Assembly: GCA_002395135.1 (NCBI GenBank)
Contig: DGWC01000090.1
Span: 1-7,584 of the forward strand
DNA: 7,584 bases
Direction of reading: 5' to 3'
Origin: Prevotella sp. UBA4268
Lineage (GTDB): Bacteria; Bacteroidota; Bacteroidia; Bacteroidales; Bacteroidaceae
The notes beneath the pieces are model-generated. The model was not told where the DNA came from. It saw nothing but the letters and a program-made list of their open reading frames with translations, and did not search any database. This document shows, piece after piece, positions 1 to 6,263 of the stretch. The position numbers and the translations under genes are program-made. Each line of letters opens with the position of its first letter. The stretch's first letter is position 1.

Positions 1-7
1 TTTTTCA

Positions 8-15
8 TATATTTG
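8..15 (+). promoter_or_regulatory. Putative -7 promoter element of the phosphatase-permease-STAS operon
   Basis: TATATTTG matches the Bacteroidetes -7 consensus TAnnTTTG and lies 29 bases before the first start codon. The partner TTTG element expected about 19-21 bases further upstream would fall outside the window, so only half the promoter can be judged. The short AT-rich leader that follows has no strong ribosome-binding sequence, as is usual in this phylum. Confidence 0.5.
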
Positions 16-44
16 CAAAAAAAAGATAGCAGAGGAAACAGGCT

Positions 45-1649
45 ATGGTAGAGGAACCGAATTTTGATTACGAGTATGACCTGGCTTACCAGAAATCATT
101 TGCAGCAAGACTCAGTTTCAGAATCATGGGGGTTGCGGCGATTGTCTTGCTGGTGGCAATGGTCATGTTTTTCTATTTTACTGGCGACAGCATGACCCTG
201 CCGCAGACTCACCAGATTGTGAAATACGGCTTCGTCGTGTTCATTGCTGGCCTCCTGCTGTTGTTCATTTTCTGCACACGGGCAATCTACCAGATAGTAA
301 AACCGCTGAACCAATTTGCCGAGTCGGCCGTTTCCATTGCCAAAGGCAACCTTGACACGAAACTACCAGATATTCATTCTGAGGACGAACTGCTGCAATT
401 GCGCAATGCTTTCGAGTATATGCAGGCTTCACTGAAAAAACACATTGAGGACCTGAAGGCGACAACAGCCAGCAAAGAGCGTCTGCAAAGCGAACTCGTC
501 ATTGCCCACGACATACAGATGGGCATGCTGACAACGGTGTTCCCGGAACGCGACGACCTCGACCTGTTTGCCTCCATGACACCTGCCAAGGAGGTGGGCG
601 GCGACCTCTACGACTTCATCATCGAGGGCGACGAAGTGTTTTTCATCATCGGTGATGTGGCAGGAAAAGGCGTGCCGGCCTCACTCTACATGGCTGTCAC
701 GCGGACGCTTTTCCGCAATCTGGCAGGCAATTATCAGAGTGCAGCCAACATCATGCGCGAAATGAACCACGCCATTGCGTCTTCCAACGATTCGATGGTG
801 TTTGTAACGGCATTTGTCGGCGTGCTCGATTTGCACACCCACCACCTTATTTATTGTAATGCTGCCCATAATGCCCCCGCGCTGATTGAAGCCGACGGAA
901 ACTGCCGGCTGCTGGATGTAGACGCCAACCTGCCCATCGGCATCGAAGACCACTATCGCTACGAGGAGCAGCACATGGATTTTCCCGAGAATGCCGCATT
1001 GCTGCTCTACACCGACGGATTGACAGAGGCCATGTATATCGCCGCTGACGGAAGCAGGAAACTCTTCGGCGAAGAACGTCTGCTCCACGACCTGGCGAAA
1101 ACACGCCAGGCATCAGCCATCGAAGTGATTGACTATCTGAAACAGCACGTCGATGTGTTTGCCGACGGTACGGTGCAGGGCGACGACCTGACAATGCTTT
1201 TCCTCCGTCATGGTGCCTCACAAAAGAACGAGACAACGGCTCCGAGGCGCATCATCATGAAGAACGAGATGATTGAAGTGAGCCGCATGCGGAGTTTCTT
1301 CCACTCCGTATGCCGTGAGCACAACATCGATGAAGAAACGTTCAAGATGCTCAACCTTGCCGCAGAGGAATGGGTATCTAATGTCATTAACTACGCCTAC
1401 CCGAAAGGAACACGCGGCCATGTGGAACTGACGGCCAAAGTGGCTGACCGCATGCTCACACTGATGGTCAAGGACCACGGCACCCCCTTCGACCCCACCC
1501 GACTTGCAGACGTGGACGTGGATGCCGTACTTGAAGAACGCCAAATAGGAGGACTGGGCATCCATCTCGTGAAAAACATCATGGACAACGTACACTACGA
1601 GCGCACTGCCGATGGCTACAACGTGCTGACAATGACAAAACAAATCTAA
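45..1649 (+). CDS. Membrane SpoIIE-type protein phosphatase fused to an RsbW-like ATPase/kinase domain
   Basis: This 534-residue protein appears to combine both enzymes of a partner-switching system. Two membrane segments (about residues 27-46 and 61-80) enclose an extracytoplasmic loop of only about 14 residues. A HAMP-like linker follows (about 81-137, conserved Pro87), then a short helical stretch. The PP2C/SpoIIE phosphatase domain spans about 150-390, with acidic metal-binding motifs GGDLYD (Asp187, Asp190), GDVAGKG (Asp204), YTDG (Asp324) and GDDLT (Asp380/381). The C-terminal HATPase_c domain (about 405-534) is of the anti-sigma-factor kinase type: N box with Glu442 and Asn446, G1 box DHGTPFDP (477-484) and G2 box GGLGI (502-506). 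Glu442 lies four residues before Asn446, as the catalytic Glu does in SpoIIAB. By family knowledge the kinase phosphorylates, and the phosphatase dephosphorylates, a STAS-domain antagonist; one is encoded at 3483. The natural signal and final target are unknown. The start is the first ATG after the promoter-like element and leaves a short cytoplasmic N-terminus. Confidence 0.9.
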   Translation: MVEEPNFDYEYDLAYQKSFAARLSFRIMGVAAIVLLVAMVMFFYFTGDSMTLPQTHQIVKYGFVVFIAGLLLLFIFCTRAIYQIVKPLNQFAESAVSIAKGNLDTKLPDIHSEDELLQLRNAFEYMQASLKKHIEDLKATTASKERLQSELVIAHDIQMGMLTTVFPERDDLDLFASMTPAKEVGGDLYDFIIEGDEVFFIIGDVAGKGVPASLYMAVTRTLFRNLAGNYQSAANIMREMNHAIASSNDSMVFVTAFVGVLDLHTHHLIYCNAAHNAPALIEADGNCRLLDVDANLPIGIEDHYRYEEQHMDFPENAALLLYTDGLTEAMYIAADGSRKLFGEERLLHDLAKTRQASAIEVIDYLKQHVDVFADGTVQGDDLTMLFLRHGASQKNETTAPRRIIMKNEMIEVSRMRSFFHSVCREHNIDEETFKMLNLAAEEWVSNVINYAYPKGTRGHVELTAKVADRMLTLMVKDHGTPFDPTRLADVDVDAVLEERQIGGLGIHLVKNIMDNVHYERTADGYNVLTMTKQI

Positions 1650-1670
1650 GAATAACAGAAACAAACGCTT

Positions 1671-3476
1671 ATGGAATCTATCGTCTTTTGGGGATTCAAC
1701 CTCTATGCTTGGATCACGATAGCCACGGTGCTGTCGATGTTTACGGTGCTGCTGTTCACCAAACTGCGCGCCGACCTCGTCTTCCTCGGAGCCATCTCCA
1801 TCCTCTTTGTCACGGGTGTGCTCGATACAAAGGAAGCATTCTCTGGATTCAGTTCCACCTCGGTGGTCATCATCGGTGTGCTTTTCGTGGTTGTTGCAGG
1901 TCTCACCCACACCGGCGTTTTGCAATGGATAGTAAAACATCTGCTGGGGCAGCCCAAGACATACTCCAAGGCCGTCATCCGTCTGATGCTCCCCGTGGCA
2001 GCCCTCAGTTCGTTTCTTAGCAACACGACCGTGGTAGCCCTGTTTGTCGGCATTGTCAAGATGTGGTCAAAGAAATTGAACATCTCTCCATCTAAACTGT
2101 TGATTCCTCTTAGTTACGCATCAGGCATGGGAGGCGTGTGTACGCTGATCGGCACACCGCCCAACCTGATTATCTCCGGTCTGTATGCCGACAAGACAGG
2201 TACGGCAATGAACGTACTGGCCACCACCGTTCCCGGTCTTTTCTGTCTCTTCATCGGCGTTCTCTCCATCATTGCCATGCGCAAGTTGCTGCCCGACCGC
2301 AAGGCTCCCGAGTCCGCTTTTGAGTCAACATCCGACTATACGGTGGAATTGCTGGTACCGTCTGACAACCAGCACATCGGCGAAACAATCGAAGAGGCTG
2401 GTCTGATGAATGTACAGGGAGGAACGCTGATAGAAATCAAGCACTTCGACAATCGCGAAATCGTCTCTCCTGTGCCTGCCGATGAGTTCCTGATGGGCGG
2501 CGACCGACTGGTGTATGCCGGACAGATTGACGAAATACTCGACCTAAAGAAAAGCCACGGACTTGTGAATGCCGACCACCACATCTTTACGCTCGACGAG
2601 GTGAGCAACGACCGACAATTGCGCACGGCCTATGTCACCTTCGGTTCAAGCCTCATCAACAGCAAGATTGGCAACTCATCGTTTGAGAAAGACAACAACA
2701 TGATTCTGGTGGCTGTGGCCCGACGGGGGAAACGCATTGAGCAGTCGCCACGTGAAGTCACTCTCCAGGCTGGTGACACACTGCTCTTCGAGTGCCCGCC
2801 AAATGTCAACATCCACACCGAGCGACTCTCCTCGCAGTTGCAGTTCTTCGACTCTGCCCAAGTGCCAAACATCGGTAAGAAGACGCTCGTTTCCACAACG
2901 ATTATGATTTTAATGGTGGTGCTCTCAGCCCTCAACGTTATCCCGTTGTTGCAGTGCGCATTCCTCGCCGCCATGGCCATGCTTTTGTTCCGCTGCTGCA
3001 ACGTTGACCAGGCCATGAAGGCCATCAACTGGGAGATTCTGATGGTGTTTGCCGGTTCCGTGGTACTGGGCGTGGCCATTCAGAAAACAGGTATTGCCGA
3101 GCGTCTTGCCTTTGGCATCCTCGATGTCTGCGGCACTAACCCCATCATCGTGATGGCAGCCATCTGCTTCGTGGGAACCTTTATTACCGAGTTCATTTCC
3201 AACACGGCAGCCGGCGCCATGTTCTTCCCCATTATGTACGAGGCTGCCGAGAAACTGGGCTATGAGCCCTACCCCTTCCTGATTGCCCTGATGGTCAGCG
3301 TGAGCAGCAGTTTCGCCACGCCAATCGGTTCGCCCACCCACATGCTCGTCTACGGCCCCGGCGGCTATCGGTTCAGCGATTTCATGCGCATCGGCCTGTT
3401 GATGAATCTCATCATCCTGGCCGCCAACATCCTGATTGTCAATATCATCTATCCGTTAACACCTTTAGTTCCATAA
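1671..3476 (+). CDS. SLC13/DASS-type permease with two internal TrkA-C (RCK_C) domains
   Basis: A 601-residue integral membrane transporter with two hydrophobic halves (about residues 1-205 and 400-601) around a soluble cytoplasmic insert. Each half carries the SNT signature of the divalent anion:sodium symporter superfamily, at Ser117-Asn118-Thr119 and Ser510-Asn511-Thr512. Each SNT is followed by a GTPPN-like loop (161-165; TPIGSPTH at 550-557), which in structurally known members help form the sodium and substrate sites. The insert looks like two tandem TrkA-C/RCK_C domains (about 223-296 and 315-380), normally ligand- or nucleotide-sensing regulatory modules. The substrate cannot be read from sequence; related proteins with this architecture have been linked to sulfate or other inorganic anions and dicarboxylates. 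It begins 21 bases after the phosphatase-kinase gene and ends 6 bases before the STAS gene, so co-transcription is likely. Control of transport by the flanking signalling proteins is an inference. Confidence 0.9.
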   Translation: MESIVFWGFNLYAWITIATVLSMFTVLLFTKLRADLVFLGAISILFVTGVLDTKEAFSGFSSTSVVIIGVLFVVVAGLTHTGVLQWIVKHLLGQPKTYSKAVIRLMLPVAALSSFLSNTTVVALFVGIVKMWSKKLNISPSKLLIPLSYASGMGGVCTLIGTPPNLIISGLYADKTGTAMNVLATTVPGLFCLFIGVLSIIAMRKLLPDRKAPESAFESTSDYTVELLVPSDNQHIGETIEEAGLMNVQGGTLIEIKHFDNREIVSPVPADEFLMGGDRLVYAGQIDEILDLKKSHGLVNADHHIFTLDEVSNDRQLRTAYVTFGSSLINSKIGNSSFEKDNNMILVAVARRGKRIEQSPREVTLQAGDTLLFECPPNVNIHTERLSSQLQFFDSAQVPNIGKKTLVSTTIMILMVVLSALNVIPLLQCAFLAAMAMLLFRCCNVDQAMKAINWEILMVFAGSVVLGVAIQKTGIAERLAFGILDVCGTNPIIVMAAICFVGTFITEFISNTAAGAMFFPIMYEAAEKLGYEPYPFLIALMVSVSSSFATPIGSPTHMLVYGPGGYRFSDFMRIGLLMNLIILAANILIVNIIYPLTPLVP

Positions 3477-3482
3477 CACACT

Positions 3483-3785
3483 ATGAATATAGAGATTAAA
3501 GAACAGAACGGTTCCTATATCGGAATCCTTACCGGCTGGATCGACACAGCCGCGGCCACACAGTTCATCAACGACATGAAACCTCTGATGGACAACGCCG
3601 ACAAGCCCATCGAATTGGATTGCAGCGGTCTGGAGTACATCTGCAGTCTCGGACTTCGCGGACTGCTGCAACTGAAGAAGACAAGTGCCGCCAAGGGCGG
3701 AAGTCTGATACTGACCCACATAGGTGGAGAAGTGCAGAAAATACTCACCATGACCGGTTTCATCAAACTGTTCGATATCAGATAG
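3483..3785 (+). CDS. Stand-alone STAS-domain protein (RsbV/SpoIIAA-type antagonist)
   Basis: This 100-residue protein is essentially one STAS domain, the usual size for an anti-sigma-factor antagonist. The core reads LDCSGLEYICSLGLRGLL (residues 45-62). Ser55 in the ICSLGLR turn lines up with the phosphorylated Ser58 of Bacillus SpoIIAA, so the residue needed for partner switching is present. It starts only 6 bases after the permease stop codon, and the gene encoding a protein with matching kinase and phosphatase domains begins the same operon. The expected cycle is phosphorylation of Ser55 by the HATPase domain and dephosphorylation by the SpoIIE domain. What the free STAS protein binds is unknown. 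STAS domains are also fused to SLC26/SulP anion transporters, so direct action on the neighbouring permease is a reasonable alternative to action on transcription. Confidence 0.9.
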   Translation: MNIEIKEQNGSYIGILTGWIDTAAATQFINDMKPLMDNADKPIELDCSGLEYICSLGLRGLLQLKKTSAAKGGSLILTHIGGEVQKILTMTGFIKLFDIR

Positions 3786-3799
3786 AAGCACGGAGAAGC

Positions 3800-3835
3800 C
3801 ACTTGCGTGACATCGTACTGCCTGTCACGCAAGTG
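3800..3835 (+). terminator. Perfect 13-bp hairpin after the STAS gene, probable operon terminator
   Basis: CACTTGCGTGACA at 3800-3812 and TGTCACGCAAGTG at 3823-3835 are exact reverse complements around a 10-base loop, starting 15 bases after the STAS stop codon. The stem is long and mixed in base composition, suited to ending transcription. It is followed by ATTAATT rather than a clean T-run, so intrinsic termination could be inefficient. A transcript-stabilising 3' structure is the main alternative. Confidence 0.6.
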
Positions 3836-3885
3836 ATTAATTGAAAGAAGAACTTTGATTAACATTGGACGAAATAATTGTGCTT

Positions 3886-4116
3886 ATGACTACTTATACG
3901 AAGTTCAAGGAATACGTATGGCTGGTAAACACTATCTACCAAGCCGGGCAAATCACGCTCTCAGAAATCAATGAGAAGTGGTTGCGAACGGAAATGAGCG
4001 CAGGAGTGGTATTGTCGCGTACCACCTTCCATCGCCACCGAATTGCCATTGAGGAGAACTTTGGTCTGTACATCGAGTGCGATAAGAAGAAAGGCAACAG
4101 ATATTATATAACGTGA
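3886..4116 (+). pseudogene. N-terminal helix-turn-helix remnant of a WYL-type transcriptional regulator
   Basis: The 76-residue product contains YVWLVNTIYQAGQITLSEIN, then a segment with TTFHRHRIAIEENF, and ends in NRYYIT. This resembles the DNA-binding N-terminus of Bacteroidales WYL-domain regulators, proteins usually around 300 residues long, in which the same tyrosine-rich end leads into the WYL ligand-sensing domain. That domain is absent: the frame meets TGA right at the predicted domain boundary, where IS982-type sequence begins shortly after. The likely cause is insertion or recombination that cut the gene. The ATG at 3886 is preferred because family members begin close to this point; an in-frame TTG at 3865 would add seven residues. 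A functional small DNA-binding protein cannot be excluded. The family match is from memory of the family pattern. Confidence 0.6.
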
Positions 4117-4640
4117 GTTCGACAAAATATAACTGTCTGAAAATTTGGTGATTAGCGAAAATTGTTGTAACTCTATAGTGCTAAATCAAAAGTTTCACAA
4201 ACAATAATCGCTATGATCACCGAGGACAAAGTTACGGAATTATTTTGTATTGCAGACGATTTCTGCAAGTATTTTGAGGCAATGATGGAAAAATATACCA
4301 TAAAGGAGTCTAAAAAGCGCAATTATCACCGTGATTCGACGCTGTCAAAGGCGGAAGTGATGCTCATCATGATACTTTTCCACGACTCGGGCTACCGTTG
4401 CCTGAAGCACTTCTACCTTGAATCCGTCTGCAAGCACATGCGCCATCTGTTCCCTCGCGTTGTCTCATACAACCGGTTTGTGGAGCTGGAGCGTGATGTG
4501 GCCGTTCCGTTGGCGCTGTTCATCAAGAAGGTGCTGCTTGGCAAGTGTACGGGCGTGAGTTTCGTTGACAGCACGCCGCTCAGGGTGTGCAGGAACCAGA
4601 GAATCCACATGCACAAGGTCTTCAGGGGAATCGCCCAAAA
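4112..4640 (+). mobile_element. IS982-family insertion sequence remnant (left part only)
   Basis: The segment includes an AT-rich stretch of about 96 bases before the transposase gene and the first half of that gene. The left edge is placed at about 4112-4117, where the WYL-type regulator loses its reading frame. The right edge is where transposase similarity stops, near 4637. The right half of the element and its terminal inverted repeat are not in the window, so the element cannot move by itself. The boundaries are estimates because no terminal repeat pair could be matched. No convincing promoter was seen in 4117-4212. Confidence 0.6.
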
Positions 4641-4707
4641 TAAAAATGACCCGCCAGCCAGGACACTTAAACGGGTCAAAATACAAAAATTCTCGAGGGT
4701 CAAATGA
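4213..4707 (+). pseudogene. Truncated IS982-family transposase
   Basis: Residues 1 to about 142 follow the IS982 transposase pattern: the opening MITEDKVTELFCIADDFCK, the central VSYNRFVELE segment, the motif SFVDSTPLRVC and the following HKVFRGIAQ. Asp119 in FVDST is the first acidic residue of the DDE catalytic triad. Family members are roughly 290-300 residues long. Here the similarity breaks off after GIAQ, about position 4637, and the frame runs on through unrelated repeat-rich DNA to a stop at 4705-4707. The second Asp and the Glu of the triad are missing, so the product should be inactive. The chimeric tail encodes about 22 lysine- and arginine-rich residues with no recognisable match. 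Confidence 0.8.
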
Positions 4708-4726
4708 AAACTGGCGCACGGGGTCA
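4647..4726. repeat. GGGTCA repeats at 24-base period, possible IS21-like element end
   Basis: GGGTCA occurs at 4673-4678, 4697-4702 and 4721-4726, each exactly 24 bases after the last. An inverted copy, TGACCC, sits at 4647-4652, so the segment is bounded by TGACCC and GGGTCA. Multiple spaced terminal repeats and CA-3' tips are typical of IS21-family ends. The segment replaces the second half of the IS982 transposase, which suggests an end left by a second element or an internally deleted derivative. No matching target duplication is visible (TAAAA before, GCGTG after). Family assignment is an inference. Confidence 0.45.
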
Positions 4727-4746
4727 GCGTGCGTCGGTTTTTCCAA

Positions 4747-4771
4747 GAAACCCTTTATTTATGGGAGTTTC
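4747..4771 (-). terminator. Possible weak terminator downstream of tRNA-Arg
   Basis: Read on the minus strand, GAAAC, an unpaired T, CCC, an eight-base loop and GGGTTTC form a short stem. A loose T/A-rich stretch follows (CTTGGAAAAA) rather than a T-run. It begins 18 bases beyond the tRNA 3' end. The position suits termination or 3' processing of the tRNA transcript, but the stem is short and bulged, so this is tentative. Confidence 0.3.
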
Positions 4772-4788
4772 TCGATATTTTCGGTGTG

Positions 4789-4862
4789 TGATCCCGTTGG
4801 GATTCAAACCCAAGACCTTCAGAACCGGAATCTGACGCTCTATTCAGCTAAGCTACGGGACC
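4789..4862 (-). tRNA. tRNA-Arg, anticodon CCG
   Basis: On the minus strand this 74-base sequence folds as a standard tRNA. The acceptor stem is GGTCCCG/CGGGATC (seven pairs, one G-T), followed by a D arm. The anticodon stem is TCAGA/TCTGA around the loop TTCCGGT, and the T arm is TTGGG/CCCAA around TTTGAAT. The anticodon CCG (complement at 4826-4828) reads the arginine codon CGG, and the G after it fits an arginine isoacceptor. The 3' CCA is not encoded, since A73 is followed by CACA, so it must be added after transcription. It has its own promoter at 4882-4912. Its 3' end faces the mobile-element debris at 4112-4740. Confidence 0.95.
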
Positions 4863-4881
4863 GTTTTTCCATAAAGCGGTG

Positions 4882-4912
4882 CAAAGATACAACAAAACAA
4901 TCACAACGCAAA
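4882..4912 (-). promoter_or_regulatory. Bacteroidetes-type promoter of tRNA-Arg
   Basis: On the minus strand, TTTG (complement at 4909-4912) is followed after exactly 19 bases by TATCTTTG (complement at 4882-4889). This matches the -33/-7 consensus TTTG-N19-TAnnTTTG fully. Transcription should start within about 20 bases of the tRNA 5' end at 4862, as expected for a stable RNA gene. Confidence 0.8.
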
Positions 4913-5150
4913 ATGATTCCTGATTTTTTTTGCGATTCCCGATAAAGCATGTCTCAAACCGAAGAATAAACCAAGACAAAAGGTATCCATGAAAATCCGG
5001 GCGGTTTGACATGGAAACGAAATGCCAAAACAATTGATACGTTTGCAGTATAATGTGCTAAAAGAATGTATAGCCATGCACTAACAAATCCTTCGAAATG
5101 GAAGTAAAAAACCTCAAAAATCATCCAAATTGGAGAATAATCAATCTATT
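4913..5150. other. Intergenic stretch between tRNA-Arg and asnA promoters, no clear feature
   Basis: This AT-rich stretch separates the divergent tRNA-Arg and asnA promoters. A TACGTTTG at 5038-5045 fits the -7 consensus, but no TTTG lies at the right distance upstream (the nearest is 29 bases away). A weak TCCATG/CATGGA inverted repeat is at 4986-5015. No open frame here looks coding, and no riboswitch or RNA gene was recognised. Confidence 0.5.
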
Positions 5151-5184
5151 TTTGTGGCGTTTTGCCGTTATTTGTGTACCTTTG
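5151..5184 (+). promoter_or_regulatory. Probable asnA promoter
   Basis: TACCTTTG at 5177-5184 matches the Bacteroidetes -7 consensus. TTTG at 5151-5154 is a possible -33 element, although the 22-base spacer is a little longer than the usual 19-21. The site lies 39 bases before the asnA start codon, leaving a short AT-rich leader without a Shine-Dalgarno sequence or an apparent riboswitch. Confidence 0.6.
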
Positions 5185-5223
5185 CAATGTTTTTAGTAAT
5201 AACACAAGCAAAAATTTACTTAC

Positions 5224-6261
5224 ATGAGCAGAGTAATGAAGCCCGTGGATTATCAGTCGGTGCTTGACATGCAACAGACTGAGCAGGGCATTAAGATGAT
5301 TAAGGAGTTTTTCCAACAGAACCTGAGCACAGAATTAAGGCTGCGCCGCGTGACAGCCCCTCTGTTTGTATTGAAAGGACTGGGTATCAACGACGACCTG
5401 AACGGTGTGGAGCGCCCTGTTACCTTTCCAATTAAGGATTTGGGCGACACGAAGGCAGAAGTGGTTCACTCCCTTGCCAAGTGGAAGCGTCTCACACTGG
5501 CTGAGTATCATGTGGAACCCGGCTACGGCGTTTATACCGACATGAATGCCATCCGTGCAGACGAGGAACTCGACAACCTGCATTCGCTATACGTGGACCA
5601 GTGGGACTGGGAGGCTGTGATGACTCGCGAACAGCGCAACCTGGACTTCCTGAAGAATGTGGTGAAGCGTATCTATGCCGCCATCCTTCGCACAGAGTTC
5701 CTGGTATGTGAGCGATATCCGAGCCTGAAGCCGTTCTTGCCGCAGGACATCCATTTCATTCATAGCGAAGACCTCTTGGCCATGTATCCCGACAAGAGTG
5801 CAAAGGAAAGAGAAAACCTGATTGCCCAGAAATATGGAGCCGTGTTTGTGATTGGCATCGGTGGCAAACTGGCCAACGGTGAGCCTCACGACGGCCGTGC
5901 ACCCGACTACGATGACTGGACGACAGAATGCTGCGAGGGAAAGAAAGGTTTGAACGGTGACATATTAATATGGTATCCCATCCTCGGACAGGCTGTGGAA
6001 CTGTCGTCAATGGGCATCCGCGTGGACAAAGAGAGTCTGGTTCGTCAGTTAAAACTGGCTGGCGAGGAAGAGCGCGAACAATTGTATTTCCACCGCAAAC
6101 TGCTCAATGGAGAACTGCCGCTAAGCATTGGCGGCGGTATCGGACAGAGCCGTCTGTGCATGGTATTGCTCCACAAGGCGCATTTGGGTGAAATACAAGC
6201 CAGCATCTGGCCTGAAGAAATGCGCAGCGAATGCAAGGCACTGGGAATGAACCTGATATAA
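5224..6261 (+). CDS. asnA: Aspartate--ammonia ligase (asparagine synthetase A)
   Basis: AsnA makes L-asparagine from L-aspartate and free ammonia with cleavage of ATP to AMP and pyrophosphate, in the cytoplasm. The 345-residue product matches the family along its whole length; E. coli AsnA has 330. Conserved blocks shared with the E. coli enzyme include EVVHSLAKWKR (79-89), HSLYVDQWDWE (120-130), IGIGGKL, RAPDYDDW (225-232), GLNGDIL, ELSSMGIR (259-266) and GGGIGQSR (303-310). The fold belongs to the class II aminoacyl-tRNA synthetase-like superfamily. The start at 5224 is chosen over the in-frame ATG at 5236 because Bacteroidales homologues carry the same short extension. The gene has its own promoter and is monocistronic. 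It converges on dnaX with two bases between the stop codons, and its likely terminator lies inside dnaX. Confidence 0.97.
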   Translation: MSRVMKPVDYQSVLDMQQTEQGIKMIKEFFQQNLSTELRLRRVTAPLFVLKGLGINDDLNGVERPVTFPIKDLGDTKAEVVHSLAKWKRLTLAEYHVEPGYGVYTDMNAIRADEELDNLHSLYVDQWDWEAVMTREQRNLDFLKNVVKRIYAAILRTEFLVCERYPSLKPFLPQDIHFIHSEDLLAMYPDKSAKERENLIAQKYGAVFVIGIGGKLANGEPHDGRAPDYDDWTTECCEGKKGLNGDILIWYPILGQAVELSSMGIRVDKESLVRQLKLAGEEEREQLYFHRKLLNGELPLSIGGGIGQSRLCMVLLHKAHLGEIQASIWPEEMRSECKALGMNLI

Positions 6262-6263
6262 TC

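Noticed and set aside
1218..1940. 240-codon minus-strand frame across the phosphatase-permease junction
   Set aside because: It spans two well-supported plus-strand genes, and its histidine- and glutamate-rich product has no recognisable domain.
3800..3835. Possible CRISPR-like or short repeat array
   Set aside because: There is one inverted pair only, with no repeated direct units or spacers.
3865..3885. TTG start adding seven residues to the helix-turn-helix fragment
   Set aside because: Family members begin close to the ATG at 3886, and nothing near TTG suggests a better initiation site.
4848..5033. 61-codon minus-strand frame overlapping the tRNA promoter
   Set aside because: It covers the tRNA-Arg 5' end and promoter, and its product resembles no known protein pattern.
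5038..5045. TACGTTTG as a second asnA promoter or promoter of an unseen RNA
   Set aside because: There is no TTTG at 19-21 bases upstream and no structured RNA or coding frame follows.
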